Positions 42,764 through 52,289 of a stretch of DNA of 64,000 bases are shown piece after piece. Source of the DNA: Bradyrhizobium sp. SK17 (GTDB taxonomy: Bacteria > Pseudomonadota > Alphaproteobacteria > Rhizobiales > Xanthobacteraceae); contig NZ_CP025113.1 in NCBI RefSeq assembly GCF_002831585.1, positions 7,145,001 to 7,209,000 on the forward strand, in the 5' to 3' direction. The stretch's first letter is position 1; each line of letters begins with the position of its first letter. A model generated the notes under the pieces. The model was not told where the DNA came from, did no database searches, and was given only the letters and a program-made list of their open reading frames with translations. Position numbers and translations under genes: made by a program.

Positions 42764-43440
42764 TGCGCGCGTCGCCGCGGGGTTTGCGCGATCTCGGCGT
42801 GCTCGGCACGCTGGTGCTGCTGGCGATGCCGCTTGCGCCCGCGCGCGCACAGACCGCGATCACGCGCGACGACATCATCGCCAAGCTGGATCACTACGAG
42901 ACGGATGCAACGGTCGACGTCCCCGTATTGCGCCAGCAAGTGCTCGAACGATCGCGGTTGCGATCGAAGAACGAGCCGCCGCCGCAAAAGCGGCCGCCGA
43001 TCGCGCCCGACCTGACCAGCCTCCCGACGTTCAATGCCGACATCCAGTTCGACGTCGACACGCCGATCGTGCTGCCGGATTCCTATCAGACCGTCGGACG
43101 CATCGCCGACGCGCTGACCCAGTCGTCGCTATTGCCCTACACTTTCCTGATCGTCGGCCACATCGAATCGACCGGCCGGCGTGAAAACAACGCGCTGCTG
43201 AGCCAGCGGCGGGCCGACGCGATCCGCGACATCCTGGTCAACACCTTCAAGATCACGCCGAAGCGCCTGCAATCGGTCGGGCTTGGCGAGGAGCAATTGC
43301 TCGATCCCGCCCGCCCCAATGCGCCTGCCAACAACCAGTTGCAGATCATGCTGGTCGGCAAGCTCGCCGACACCGCACCGCCCGCACACCCTGCCCCGGC
43401 GGCGGCCAAGAAGCCGCCGAAATCAATGAAGAAGCGTTAG
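42760..43440 (+). CDS. OmpA family peptidoglycan-binding protein
   Basis: 226 residues. A long basic N-terminus with a signal segment (about 14-30, ending APARAQ), a linker, then a C-terminal OmpA-like domain (about 85-205) with FNADIQFDVDTPIVLPDSY, IVGHIESTGRRENNALLSQRRADAIRD and LQSVGLGEEQLL. The family binds diaminopimelate of peptidoglycan; here the usual HTD becomes HIES, a change from the Asp that commonly contacts DAP. Ends in a Pro/Ala/Lys tail. Translationally coupled to the Cys-rich gene by ATGA. Confidence 0.85.
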   Translation: MMRASPRGLRDLGVLGTLVLLAMPLAPARAQTAITRDDIIAKLDHYETDATVDVPVLRQQVLERSRLRSKNEPPPQKRPPIAPDLTSLPTFNADIQFDVDTPIVLPDSYQTVGRIADALTQSSLLPYTFLIVGHIESTGRRENNALLSQRRADAIRDILVNTFKITPKRLQSVGLGEEQLLDPARPNAPANNQLQIMLVGKLADTAPPAHPAPAAAKKPPKSMKKR

Positions 43441-43518
43441 ACGAAGGCCAATCCGAGCTCACTTAACGCGGTGCTACCCGGGGCATGTTGTCCGGATTGC
43501 TTGGTTCTGGAAATCGTC

Positions 43519-43713
43519 ATGTTGACCAACAGCCGCGACATCATCCGACGCTTGGAACGGGAAGGATGGAGCCTCGTTCGGGTTACCGGCTCTCACCACG
43601 TCTTCAAGAGTGCCATGTCAGGGGAAACCTTGGTCATTCCGCACCCCAAGAAGGACTTGGGAAAAGGCTTGGTGCGTGCCATTTATAAGGGGGCGGGCTG
43701 GAAGCCCGATTGA
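43519..43713 (+). CDS. hicA: HicA-type mRNA interferase toxin
   Basis: 64 residues, the usual HicA size. It starts MLTNSRDIIRRLEREGW and has the dsRNA-binding fold with active-site His in GSHHVF, then VIPHPKKDLGKGLVRAIYKGAGW. It cleaves mRNA in stress. The start is ATG 43519; an upstream frame from 43471 is not needed. It overlaps the antitoxin gene by 4 bases (TTGA). Confidence 0.93.
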   Translation: MLTNSRDIIRRLEREGWSLVRVTGSHHVFKSAMSGETLVIPHPKKDLGKGLVRAIYKGAGWKPD

Positions 43714-44012
43714 GGTCCCCTTTGCCCCACTACGTTGCCATCATCGAGGACGCTGGACCGGACTACGCCGTGGGCGTTTGGTTTCCGGATCTTCCCGGCT
43801 GTACATCGGCCGGCGATGATATCGACGAAGCTTTGCGCAATGCGCCTGAGGCGCTGGAGCTCTATGCTGAGGGGTTGAAGAGCGATGGGCAGGAACTGCC
43901 ACGTCCCCGAACATTGACTGAACTGAGGGCCGACCCTGAGGTTGCTGACGACCTGAAGTCCTACATGGTCGCCTTGGTCGAACTGCCCGTCCGAGCGCAC
44001 GCCGCGGAATAG
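43710..44012 (+). CDS. hicB: HicB family antitoxin
   Basis: 100 residues. The HicB partial RNase H fold reads YVAIIEDAGPDYAVGVWFPDLPGCTSAGDD then NAPEALELYAEGLKSDG. The start is TTG at 43710, overlapping the hicA stop (TTGA), although TTG 43722 also fits. It neutralises HicA; the C-terminal segment ends with helices after LRADPEV and shows no clear RHH or HTH DNA-binding domain. Confidence 0.9.
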   Translation: MRSPLPHYVAIIEDAGPDYAVGVWFPDLPGCTSAGDDIDEALRNAPEALELYAEGLKSDGQELPRPRTLTELRADPEVADDLKSYMVALVELPVRAHAAE

Positions 44013-44138
44013 ATTTCTGCCCGGCCGGGTGATTGCAGAACGGATTATGCGTCCCTATCTGCGGTTGACCCCGCATCTGGCCGCCGCCCGGGCCGCAATC
44101 CGCGCGCGTGCTCCCTTTTCTCACGCTTCCGATCCTCC

Positions 44139-45058
<920 letters not shown>

Positions 45059-45062
<4 letters not shown>

Positions 45063-45820
45063 ACACCCGCGCAATCCGGGCGATCTATCTGTTCGAAATG
45101 GCGCGCACCTGGCGCACGCTGCTACAGAGCATCGTCTCGCCGGTCGTCTCGACGTCGCTGTATTTCGTGGTGTTCGGCGCCGCGATCGGTTCGCGCATCA
45201 CCGAGGTCGAGGGCGTCAGCTACGGCACCTTCATCGTGCCCGGACTCGTGATGCTGTCGGTGCTGACGCAGAGCATCTCCAACGCCTCGTTCGGCATCTA
45301 CTTCCCGAAATTCGCCGGCACGATCTACGAGATCCTGTCGGCGCCGATCTCCTATTTCGAGATCGTGATCGGCTATGTCGGGGCCGCCGCGACCAAGTCG
45401 ATCATCCTCGGCCTGATCATCCTGGCGACCGCCGGACTGTTCGTGCCGCTGCATATCCAGCATCCGATCTGGATGCTGACCTTCCTGGTGCTGACGGCCG
45501 TCACCTTCAGCCTGTTCGGCTTCATCATCGGCATCTGGGCCGACGGCTTCGAAAAGCTGCAAATGATCCCGATGCTGGTGGTTACGCCGCTGACCTTCCT
45601 CGGCGGCAGCTTCTACTCGGTGAACATGCTGCCGTCAGGCTGGCGCACCATCACCCTGTTCAATCCGGTGGTCTACCTGATCTCCGGCTTCCGCTGGAGC
45701 TTCTACGAGATCGCCGACGTCAGCGTCGGGCTCAGCCTCGGCATGACCGCAGCGTTCCTGATCGCCTGCATGGTGATCGTGGCATGGATCTTCCGAACGG
45801 GATATCGGCTGAAGAACTGA
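45059..45820 (+). CDS. ABC-2 type transporter permease
   Basis: 253 residues, six membrane segments, with [17 protein letters not shown] and [27 protein letters not shown], typical of the ABC2_membrane (YadH-like) family. It forms the exporter with the ATPase gene upstream, ATGA-overlapped. Function likely extrusion of a drug, polysaccharide or lipid-linked material; not defined. Confidence 0.93.
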
Positions 45821-45833
45821 TTTGCGAAGGGAG

Positions 45834-45872
45834 GTCATTCCGGGGCGCGCCTGAGCGCGAACCCGGAATGAC
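45834..45872. terminator. inverted repeat between the exporter operon and the glycine-rich gene
   Basis: GTCATTCCGGG at the left pairs with its complement CCCGGAATGAC at the right (11-bp arms, about 17-base loop). It lies between two convergent genes and could terminate both; also resembles a REP-type palindrome. Confidence 0.65.
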
Positions 45873-45880
45873 GATCCCGA

Positions 45881-46210
45881 TCAGTAGCAGTGGAAATGGC
45901 CGTGGCGATAATAGCCGCGGCAGCGGTGGCCGCGGCGATAGCCGCGATCCGGGATGCCGAACACGCCCTTGACCGCGCCCATGGCGCCACCGACGCCGGC
46001 GCCGACGGCGCCGCCAACCACGCCGCCCACCGGGCCGGCGACCCGGTTCCCCTCATAAGCGCCCTCGTGGGCTCCGCGGACGATGCCCTGGGCATGGCCG
46101 GCGTGGGGAACAGCGGCCAGCGCCAAAGCGAGGCCAGCGGTCGCAAGCAGGAGCCGCGCGGAGAGGCCGGCTGGGATGACGGCCGCGATCTTAACCTGGG
46201 TGTTGTTCAT
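45881..46210 (-). CDS. small secreted glycine-rich protein
   Basis: 109 residues from ATG 46210. It has a signal-peptide-like segment (to about residue 40, AGHAQG) and a glycine-rich region (GAYEGNRVAGPVGGVVGGAVGAGVGGAMGAV written in short pieces, with repeated GxVGG) and a C-terminus rich in Tyr, His, Arg and Cys. The family is unknown; the glycine-zipper-like pattern suggests an envelope-associated protein. AGGAA upstream of the start. It is divergent from the L,D-transpeptidase gene. Confidence 0.7.
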   Translation of the reverse strand: MNNTQVKIAAVIPAGLSARLLLATAGLALALAAVPHAGHAQGIVRGAHEGAYEGNRVAGPVGGVVGGAVGAGVGGAMGAVKGVFGIPDRGYRRGHRCRGYYRHGHFHCY

Positions 46211-46491
46211 CTTGGTTCCTTCAAGCGCGACGCGGTCGCGTCGCCGGGGCGGGATTGTGAAACGCCCATGCCGCCAAATGGTTGCGTTGTCGACTGATCC
46301 GGACCGCGGTCGCACCTTGCTCGCGAAAAAGTCAGCGCGCCGTGACGGCCCAGCCCGGCTTCGGCCTTGTTTGCGCCGCGCGCGGGATTAACGATGCGTG
46401 GGTCCGCGACTGGAACCAAATTCGGATTCCGTGCATATTGGTTGCCGGGGACGGCGAGCCGCTGCGATTGGGCCCGGAGGCCAAAGGTAAA

Positions 46492-47271
46492 ATGCGTTCG
46501 TTCCTTATTGCGTTCACTTCCGTGATGCTGTTCACGGCCGGCGCCGCGCAGGCCAAGGTCGATATCACCGTCGACAAGGATAACCAGCAGATGACCGTCG
46601 CGGTCGACGGCGTCGCGCGTTATCACTGGCCGGTCTCGACCGGCATCCCCTCGCGCGAAACGCCGAACGGCAGCTTCCGCGCCTTCCGCATGGAAGAGGA
46701 TCACTACTCCAAGGAATTCGACGACGCGCCGATGCCGCACTCGATCTTCTTCACCAAGATCGGACACGCGATCCACGGCACCGACTCCGTGGGCCGTCTC
46801 GGCACGCCGGCCTCGCATGGCTGTGTGCGGCTGTCGCGCGACAACGCCTCGACGCTCTACGCACTGGTCCAGAAGGAAGGCGTGCTCAACACCACGGTGA
46901 CGCTGACCGGCTCGTCCCAGGTCGCGTTGGCGCGCAATCCGCGCGGGCGCAACGGCACCGCAGTCGCCCGCCGCGCACCGCAGGACGAGCAGTACGGCAC
47001 CGCGGCGGCCGGCGACCCCGTCGTCCTGACCCCGCAGCCGCGCGAATATCCGGCGCAGGCTCGCGCCGACGACGGCTACATCTATCCGGCCGACGGCAGC
47101 TCGACCGACCGGCGTTATCCGGCGCCGCCGTCGAGCCGCCGCGTCTACGATGCGCAGGGCTACGGCCAGTACGGCAACCAGGGTTATGCGCCGGCCCCGC
47201 AGGGCTATTATCAGCCGCGGCCGTACTACCAGCAGCAGCGCAGCTTCTACGGCAACAGCTATCAGGACTGA
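46492..47271 (+). CDS. L,D-transpeptidase (YkuD domain)
   Basis: 259 residues from ATG 46492. Signal peptide about 1-21 (AQA). The YkuD catalytic domain (about 22-145) has HAIHG (His95) and SHGCVRLS with nucleophile Cys111 and His109. The rest (about 150-259) is a Pro/Gly/Tyr/Gln-rich tail with QGYGQYGNQGYAP. It makes 3-3 crosslinks or attaches envelope proteins to peptidoglycan in the periplasm. GGAGG lies 12 bases upstream of the start. Confidence 0.93.
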   Translation: MRSFLIAFTSVMLFTAGAAQAKVDITVDKDNQQMTVAVDGVARYHWPVSTGIPSRETPNGSFRAFRMEEDHYSKEFDDAPMPHSIFFTKIGHAIHGTDSVGRLGTPASHGCVRLSRDNASTLYALVQKEGVLNTTVTLTGSSQVALARNPRGRNGTAVARRAPQDEQYGTAAAGDPVVLTPQPREYPAQARADDGYIYPADGSSTDRRYPAPPSSRRVYDAQGYGQYGNQGYAPAPQGYYQPRPYYQQQRSFYGNSYQD

Positions 47272-47283
47272 GTGATCCGACCA

Positions 47284-48573
47284 TCATGGTGATCCGAACG
47301 CGTGCACACCGCGTTCGGAGACCTTGCGCACCGCGTCGACGAAGGCGCGTGCCACCTGCTCGAGTATTTCCGGGCCGGTCGAGGCAAGATCGTCGGCCGG
47401 CGTATGAAAGCTGTGATGCCGTCCGGCAAGCCCGATGAAGTTCGGATAGCCCGCCGCGCGCACGTCGCGCAATTCGCCGACGGCCTCCTTCTCCGCCACC
47501 ATCCGCTTCGCCTCGATGGCGCCCATCGTCTCGCCGGCCAGCGCCGCCATTGACGGGCTCAGCACCAGCACGCGTTCGCTGTCGACCCGAGCGGTCTTGA
47601 CCGTGCCCTGTGCGCCCTCGGTGAAGGCGTAGCATGCGTTCGACGAGCCGAAATGGACCCAGGCCAAAGTGTCCTTGGGCGGCGGCGCACCGTGCTTGAG
47701 GAACAGCTCCATGCCGCCATGGCCGATCTCGTGGCCGACGGTCGCCACGAAGACGTACTGGCCCGGCCATTTTTGCGCGGCGACGGTGCGGGCGAGCGCC
47801 AGGAAATTGGCGATGCCCGGCCCGCGCTCGCAGACACAATCGTACCAGCCGGTCAGCGGCGTCGAGACCACGATCGCCGGCCCGCTCCCCTCGCCGATCC
47901 GCGCCACCACGTTGCGGCCCGAGACGTTGGTGTCATAGCGCCCGCTGACGTCGAAGGTCACCGGGAGACCCGATGCGACCGCGCGCTCGAACAGGTCCCT
48001 TTGCTTGCCGGCCACCACCACCGCCGGGACCGGCCAGGGCTTGTCGTCCTGCGTGACGTTGTAGGCGAAGCGCTCTTCGGCGGGATTGTCGATCATCAGG
48101 AGGATCGCCGCAGGCCCACGGGCAGCGGCCTGCGCGATTGCCGCGCGATGAGCCTCGCCGAGATAGGCGCCACGATCGAACGGCAGCGTGATCCAGAGGA
48201 TCTTGCCGGCGGCATCACCGTCACGCACCAGCGGCGCGGTCAGGCGAAAGCTGCTGCTCGCCTCCGGCGGCCACCAGAACGGCGTCGCGTCAACCCTTGT
48301 GCCGCCGACCTCCGCCGTCGCGCGCTCCACCGCATATTGCCGGCCGAGCACGACCGGCTGGAACTCGACGCGAAACCCCGCGGCCTGCAATTCGCGGGCG
48401 ATCCAGTCGGTGGTGGCGCGGTCGCCCGGCGAGCCGAAGCGGTGCAGGCCGAACGAGGCATAGCGCGCCACGTCGCGAGCGAGACTGGCGCCGGACAGCA
48501 CATCCTCTGCCGCGGCCGAATTTTGCAGCGTCATGGCAACCACCATCGCGATCGAGACACGCCATCCCGGCAT
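47284..48573 (-). CDS. M28-family peptidase-like protein, zinc site degenerate
   Basis: 429 residues from ATG 48573 (GGGAGG upstream). Signal peptide about 1-21 (NSAAAE). M28 features are seen: GHEIGHGGMEL (catalytic Glu region) and HHSFHTPADD (third ligand His). The usual first zinc motif SxHxD is replaced by STPLTGWYDC, so the first ligand His and Asp are missing in this alignment. The PA-like insert (residues 130-210) precedes the catalytic region. It may be inactive or use another site. Probably periplasmic; convergent with the transpeptidase gene with a 12-base gap. Confidence 0.82.
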   Translation of the reverse strand: MPGWRVSIAMVVAMTLQNSAAAEDVLSGASLARDVARYASFGLHRFGSPGDRATTDWIARELQAAGFRVEFQPVVLGRQYAVERATAEVGGTRVDATPFWWPPEASSSFRLTAPLVRDGDAAGKILWITLPFDRGAYLGEAHRAAIAQAAARGPAAILLMIDNPAEERFAYNVTQDDKPWPVPAVVVAGKQRDLFERAVASGLPVTFDVSGRYDTNVSGRNVVARIGEGSGPAIVVSTPLTGWYDCVCERGPGIANFLALARTVAAQKWPGQYVFVATVGHEIGHGGMELFLKHGAPPPKDTLAWVHFGSSNACYAFTEGAQGTVKTARVDSERVLVLSPSMAALAGETMGAIEAKRMVAEKEAVGELRDVRAAGYPNFIGLAGRHHSFHTPADDLASTGPEILEQVARAFVDAVRKVSERGVHAFGSP

Positions 48574-48841
48574 TGCACAGCCTCCCGGCGGTTTCACCCT
48601 AGTGTGTCCCGGCCGGTCATTCATCACCGTTTTGGCAAACCTGCTCACCTGCTTGTGACCGGCTCGACGGGACCGCGCAAGCATGCGCCGTGGCTCGTCG
48701 CTGCGCTGTCATCGGATTGTAAAACTAGCCCGATATTCGGCGGCAAAAGCGCCCGCATGGCCTCGGAAGGCCGATTCACGCGGAATGGCCGGTGAAATCA
48801 GGCCCAGAGCGCGGGTCACGTACGCAAGATCAGAGGTCGAA

Positions 48842-49678
48842 ATGAAACGGGGCATCATTGTCCTTTGCCTGTGCATGTTGGCGATGGCCGGCTACTTCAC
48901 CACGGACAGATGGGCCATCAGTCACACGACGATGACCTTCCACGACGTGCTGCGCGACGATCGCAACGTCACGGTCGAGGTCGCGGTCCGTCGCGACCGG
49001 CAGATGCAGGCGGCCGCCGACATGATCGAGCTGCCGGTCGCGATCCTGAGCCACGGCAACACCGTCAGGAACACCGAGTACTCGTTCCTCACCAACGTCT
49101 TCGCATCGCGCGGCTACCTCGTGGTCAGCATCCAGCATGATCTCGACACCGACGCACCGATGGTGACCAAGGTCGGCGAGGAATATGTCGGCCGCCGCAT
49201 GCAGTACAATCGCGGTGTGTTCAACATCATGTATGCGATCGATGAGCTCAAGAAGCGCTATCCCAACGCCAACTATCGCCAGCTGACATTGATCGGCCAC
49301 TCCAATGGCGGCGACATCTCGATGTTCTTCGCCAAGCAGCATCCCGACCTGGTCAAGAAGGTCGTGACGCTGGACAATCTGCGCGTCCCCTTCATCACCG
49401 ACGGCAGGATCAAGATCCTCTCGTTCCGTTCCAAGGATCCGGTGTTCAAAGCGGATCCGGGCGTCGTGCCCGACGACGAGACCTGCGCGCGGCTCGGCAT
49501 CAAGGTGGTCCGGACCGAATTCCACCACAACGATCTCAGCGACCGCGGCCCCGACAGCGCGAAGTCGTCGATCCAGGCCGGCGTCGAGCAGTTCCTCGAC
49601 GAGGATGAGGGTGACAGAACGCCGACCATGCCACTGCTCGCCGCCTCGGCGAACGCGCAGCCGTCCGAGAAGAAGTAG
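48842..49678 (+). CDS. alpha/beta hydrolase, single membrane anchor
   Basis: 278 residues from ATG 48842. An N-terminal hydrophobic segment (about 3-19) may be an anchor or signal. The fold has VAILSHGNTVRNTEYSFL (oxyanion region), nucleophile elbow GHSNGGD and DNLRVPF; a C-terminal His is at HHNDLSDRG. Substrate unknown. Preceded by a gap of 268 bases from the M28 start; no operon with it as it lies on the opposite strand. Confidence 0.83.
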   Translation: MKRGIIVLCLCMLAMAGYFTTDRWAISHTTMTFHDVLRDDRNVTVEVAVRRDRQMQAAADMIELPVAILSHGNTVRNTEYSFLTNVFASRGYLVVSIQHDLDTDAPMVTKVGEEYVGRRMQYNRGVFNIMYAIDELKKRYPNANYRQLTLIGHSNGGDISMFFAKQHPDLVKKVVTLDNLRVPFITDGRIKILSFRSKDPVFKADPGVVPDDETCARLGIKVVRTEFHHNDLSDRGPDSAKSSIQAGVEQFLDEDEGDRTPTMPLLAASANAQPSEKK

Positions 49679-49725
49679 TTGCCGCATTGAGGGGAGCTGA
49701 CGCTCCCCGACGCAGGATCGACCAA

Positions 49726-49825
49726 AGCGAGATGAGACGAGGTTGAATCGTCATCTCGCTTGGCCTTCTTGTTTGCGCATGATCTCTTCGGAAAACCGCT
49801 TCGCGCTTTTCCGGATCATGCTTTA
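49726..49825. repeat. structured intergenic repeat, second copy
   Basis: AGCGAGATGA (49726-49735) and TCATCTCGCT (49751-49760) are perfect 10-bp arms around a loop with GGTTGAATCG. A second hairpin, GCATGATC (49777-49784) and GATCATGC (49814-49821), follows, and the element ends TTTAG into the stop of the next gene. The first hairpin matches the copy at 10714-10775 in layout but not arm sequence. Confidence 0.75.
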
Positions 49826-50380
49826 GGCGCGTGCGTTGCGATCGGCGAAGGCAACGAGCCAGATCGCGGACAGCAGGAAATAGAACGCGCCGAAGCCCGC
49901 ATAGGGAGCGACGTCCAGGATCGTCGGCGCAACGGTGCCGATCGATCGGCTGATCATGTAGCCGCCCGCGAGTGCCGACTGCGCGCCACTCAGGATCATC
50001 GCCCATTGCGCGCCATAGTCACGCCAGCGCCTGACGCCGGTGACCAGTTGCAGCACACCCGCAAGGATCGCCCAAACCCCGAACACGGCCAGAACGGCAT
50101 AGCTGTCGCGGCCGATCGCAACGATCACGGCAAGCGTCGTGATCGCGCTGACCACGACATTGAGGGCCTGGGATGGATTGTCCCACAGCCCTCCGTTCAC
50201 CCGGGCGTCAGCCAGATTGGCGATGGCATCCCATGCCGGATAGATCACCAGCAGGAACGCCACGGGGGTGGGTTGCGCGCTCAGCAGAACGGCAGCAGCA
50301 ACCCAGACGATCGAAAAGACGGCGCGCGAGACGTAGTAGGACCGCAGCCAGGTGGACTGGGCGGCAAGCAGGCTTCGCAT
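49823..50380 (-). CDS. DUF308 (HdeD-like) membrane protein
   Basis: 185 residues with about six membrane segments. GVWAILAGVLQLVTGVRRW is the conserved DUF308 loop-helix. HdeD in Escherichia coli is linked to acid resistance, but this is only a family name. The start is ATG 50380. It is divergent from a TetR gene over a perfect 34-bp palindrome, which lies 13 bases upstream of its start codon, so it is the regulator's likely target. Confidence 0.87.
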   Translation of the reverse strand: MRSLLAAQSTWLRSYYVSRAVFSIVWVAAAVLLSAQPTPVAFLLVIYPAWDAIANLADARVNGGLWDNPSQALNVVVSAITTLAVIVAIGRDSYAVLAVFGVWAILAGVLQLVTGVRRWRDYGAQWAMILSGAQSALAGGYMISRSIGTVAPTILDVAPYAGFGAFYFLLSAIWLVAFADRNARA

Positions 50381-50393
50381 TGATTGACTCCTT

Positions 50394-50427
50394 TGTGCTA
50401 TCTACCTACTAGTAGGTAGATAGCACA
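50394..50427. promoter_or_regulatory. perfect 34-bp palindrome, TetR operator
   Basis: TGTGCTATCTACCTACT and its exact complement, no spacer, between the divergent DUF308 and TetR genes. Core ACCTACTAGTAGGT. A weaker second site, CTTACCTATCGGAAGGTAGG (14 of 20 positions symmetric), lies at 50492-50511, just before the TetR start. Confidence 0.85.
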
Positions 50428-50491
50428 GGGTCAATTGGGCGCTCAAACACCTTGTTGTGTCAGCTTGAAGAGCGATGCCTGCCTTGACAGG

Positions 50492-50511
50492 CTTACCTAT
50501 CGGAAGGTAGG
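50492..50511. promoter_or_regulatory. second, weaker ACCTA/TAGGT operator-like site
   Basis: CTTACCTATCGGAAGGTAGG shares the ACCT...AGGT half-sites with the 34-bp palindrome. It lies 7 bases before the TetR start codon, suggesting autorepression. Confidence 0.55.
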
Positions 50512-50518
50512 CGCCGAT

Positions 50519-51097
50519 ATGAACTCGACCTCGGAACAGATCCTCGACGTCGCGCAGGCCCTCATCGTCGCGGGCGGCTACAATGGGTTCAGCTATGCCG
50601 ACATCGCAGATGCCGTCGGCATCCGGAAGGCGAGCATCCATCACCACTTCCCGACCAAAGCCGAGCTGGTGGCCGCACTGGTGGATCGCTACCGGCAGCA
50701 GACAGCGTTGGGCTTGAAAGCCCTCCAGGCGCAGTCTCCGGCGCCGGCCGACCACCTGCGGTCTTACGTGAACTTCTGGCAGGCGTGCATCCAAGATGCC
50801 ACGCTGCCCGTCTGTGTCTGCGCGATGCTTGCCGGCGAGATGCCGATGCTGCCAGAAGAGGTGGCAACTCGCGTCCGCGCCCATTTCCATGATCTCGCGG
50901 GATGGCTGACGTCGGTGCTGCAAGCTGGCGCAGAGCAGCGGCTGCTCCTGCTGGACAAGCGGCCGGAAGAGGAGGCCCAGATGCTGATGGCATCGGTCCA
51001 TGGAGCGATGCTCTCAGCGCGGGCGTTCGACGATCCCGCCGCGTTTGCCGCCATCGTCAAACCGCAGATCGGGAAGCTGCTGGCACCGGACAGCTAG
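50519..51097 (+). CDS. TetR/AcrR family transcriptional regulator
   Basis: 192 residues from ATG 50519. HTH: QILDVAQALIVAGGYNGFSY then ADAVGIRKASIHHHFPTKAELV. The C-terminal domain contains a Cys-x-Cys (VCVCAML) of unknown meaning, which could sense oxidants or metals. The start is chosen because the frame from 50435 would place the DNA-binding helix far from the N-terminus. It is divergent from the DUF308 gene; the likely operators lie in between. Confidence 0.93.
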   Translation: MNSTSEQILDVAQALIVAGGYNGFSYADIADAVGIRKASIHHHFPTKAELVAALVDRYRQQTALGLKALQAQSPAPADHLRSYVNFWQACIQDATLPVCVCAMLAGEMPMLPEEVATRVRAHFHDLAGWLTSVLQAGAEQRLLLLDKRPEEEAQMLMASVHGAMLSARAFDDPAAFAAIVKPQIGKLLAPDS

Positions 51098-51128
51098 CAG
51101 CCAATCAGATCTGCATCTTCAGGGAGTC

Positions 51129-51157
51129 TTGACATTGTTCTTGATTTGTTCTATTCT
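51129..51157 (+). promoter_or_regulatory. sigma-70-like promoter
   Basis: TTGACA (51129-51134), 17 bases, TATTCT (51152-51157). The -35 is a perfect match and the -10 matches 4 of 6. About 32 bases before ATG 51189. Confidence 0.65.
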
Positions 51158-51188
51158 GTCTTTCTTCCTTCCGTTGGTGTTGCTTTTG

Positions 51189-52289
51189 ATGCCCGGTTCG
51201 TTTCCTCAAGTGCTGCGCGCTGCGTGTCTCGTCGCCTGCTTGACAGTGTTTGTGCCGCCGGCTTCAGCCGATCCTGCCGATGCCCAAGAGAGCCGTCAGT
51301 CGCCGCCCCGCGCGCTCGTGCCGACATTTGAATCGCTGCCACACACCCCATTTTCGAAGGCGGTTTTCAACGGCTGGTGCGGCCAACATGACCGATACCT
51401 GCTCGACGAAAACGGAGCGGTGAATGCCTATGAGGCCGGCACCAAGATCGCGGCAGTAGCGATTTCGCCTGGCAATCCATACCAATGTAGCAGCGACGGC
51501 CGGCAGTTGATCAACATCCATGGACGGCATGTGTTCATGGTTGATATTGCGAGCGGCAACAGTCAATGGATTGCGTCGAATGATCGCGCAATAGCGTTCT
51601 CCCCGGATTTTAAGAGCGTCGCGAGCTCCGGTCCGCTCGAACTAAAGCCGCAGGCACCCCAGCTCAGGGTTATTCTGGTCAAGGACAAGCGGACGGTAGG
51701 CAAGACGCAGCCGCCTGAGTGGATCAAATGGAGCGCGAATGGCTCAAGGATCGCCGTCGTCTATCCGACGTCCGTCGACATTCTGGACCGCGATGGCGTG
51801 AATATCGCCTCGATGACGAAATCAGATATCGGATGGGTCAAGGACGGTTGGTTCGAAGACGATCAACGAACACTGACACTCTTTATGGAAACAGAGCAAC
51901 CGCCGGGATCCATTCTCAAGTGTAGCATCGCCGGAAAAAAATGCCTCGCGCGGCCGCGAATTGAGTCCATCTCGATCGGTGGGCAAGGAATTGTGGGCAC
52001 GATCATCCCCTTGGGCAAGCCGCCGGTGCGGGTCGACGACTCGATCCTTCTCTCGAAGGAATACGCCGCCGAGATCAGAAGCGCCGATTCCAGACTTCTC
52101 GCGCGTCAGGTGTTTCCGATCAAGACCGGCCGCTGGTCATTTCAGATCGCTGTGTCCCCATCTGGAAAGCGGTCGATCCTGACGTGGGACGATGAAAATC
52201 AACCAGAATGCGTATCCAGCGAAGGCAGCGCCAGCACTTATAAATGCAAGCAGGGTATGCTCGTGGATTTAACCAAGGTGATTAAATGA
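51189..52289 (+). CDS. secreted protein of unknown function (possible beta-propeller)
   Basis: 366 residues from ATG 51189. The N-terminus MPGSFPQVLRAACLVACL is a signal peptide ending ASAD. The body shows repeated four-stranded-like units: FSPDFKSVASSG, IKWSANGSRIAVVYP and AVSPSGKRSILTWDD, suggesting a WD40/TolB-like propeller with about 6 blades; this is inferred from pattern only. It has lower GC than surrounding genes. A consensus-like promoter lies just upstream, which supports this start over 51000. It overlaps the next M23 gene by 4 bases (ATGA), so they share a role. Confidence 0.7.
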   Translation: MPGSFPQVLRAACLVACLTVFVPPASADPADAQESRQSPPRALVPTFESLPHTPFSKAVFNGWCGQHDRYLLDENGAVNAYEAGTKIAAVAISPGNPYQCSSDGRQLINIHGRHVFMVDIASGNSQWIASNDRAIAFSPDFKSVASSGPLELKPQAPQLRVILVKDKRTVGKTQPPEWIKWSANGSRIAVVYPTSVDILDRDGVNIASMTKSDIGWVKDGWFEDDQRTLTLFMETEQPPGSILKCSIAGKKCLARPRIESISIGGQGIVGTIIPLGKPPVRVDDSILLSKEYAAEIRSADSRLLARQVFPIKTGRWSFQIAVSPSGKRSILTWDDENQPECVSSEGSASTYKCKQGMLVDLTKVIK

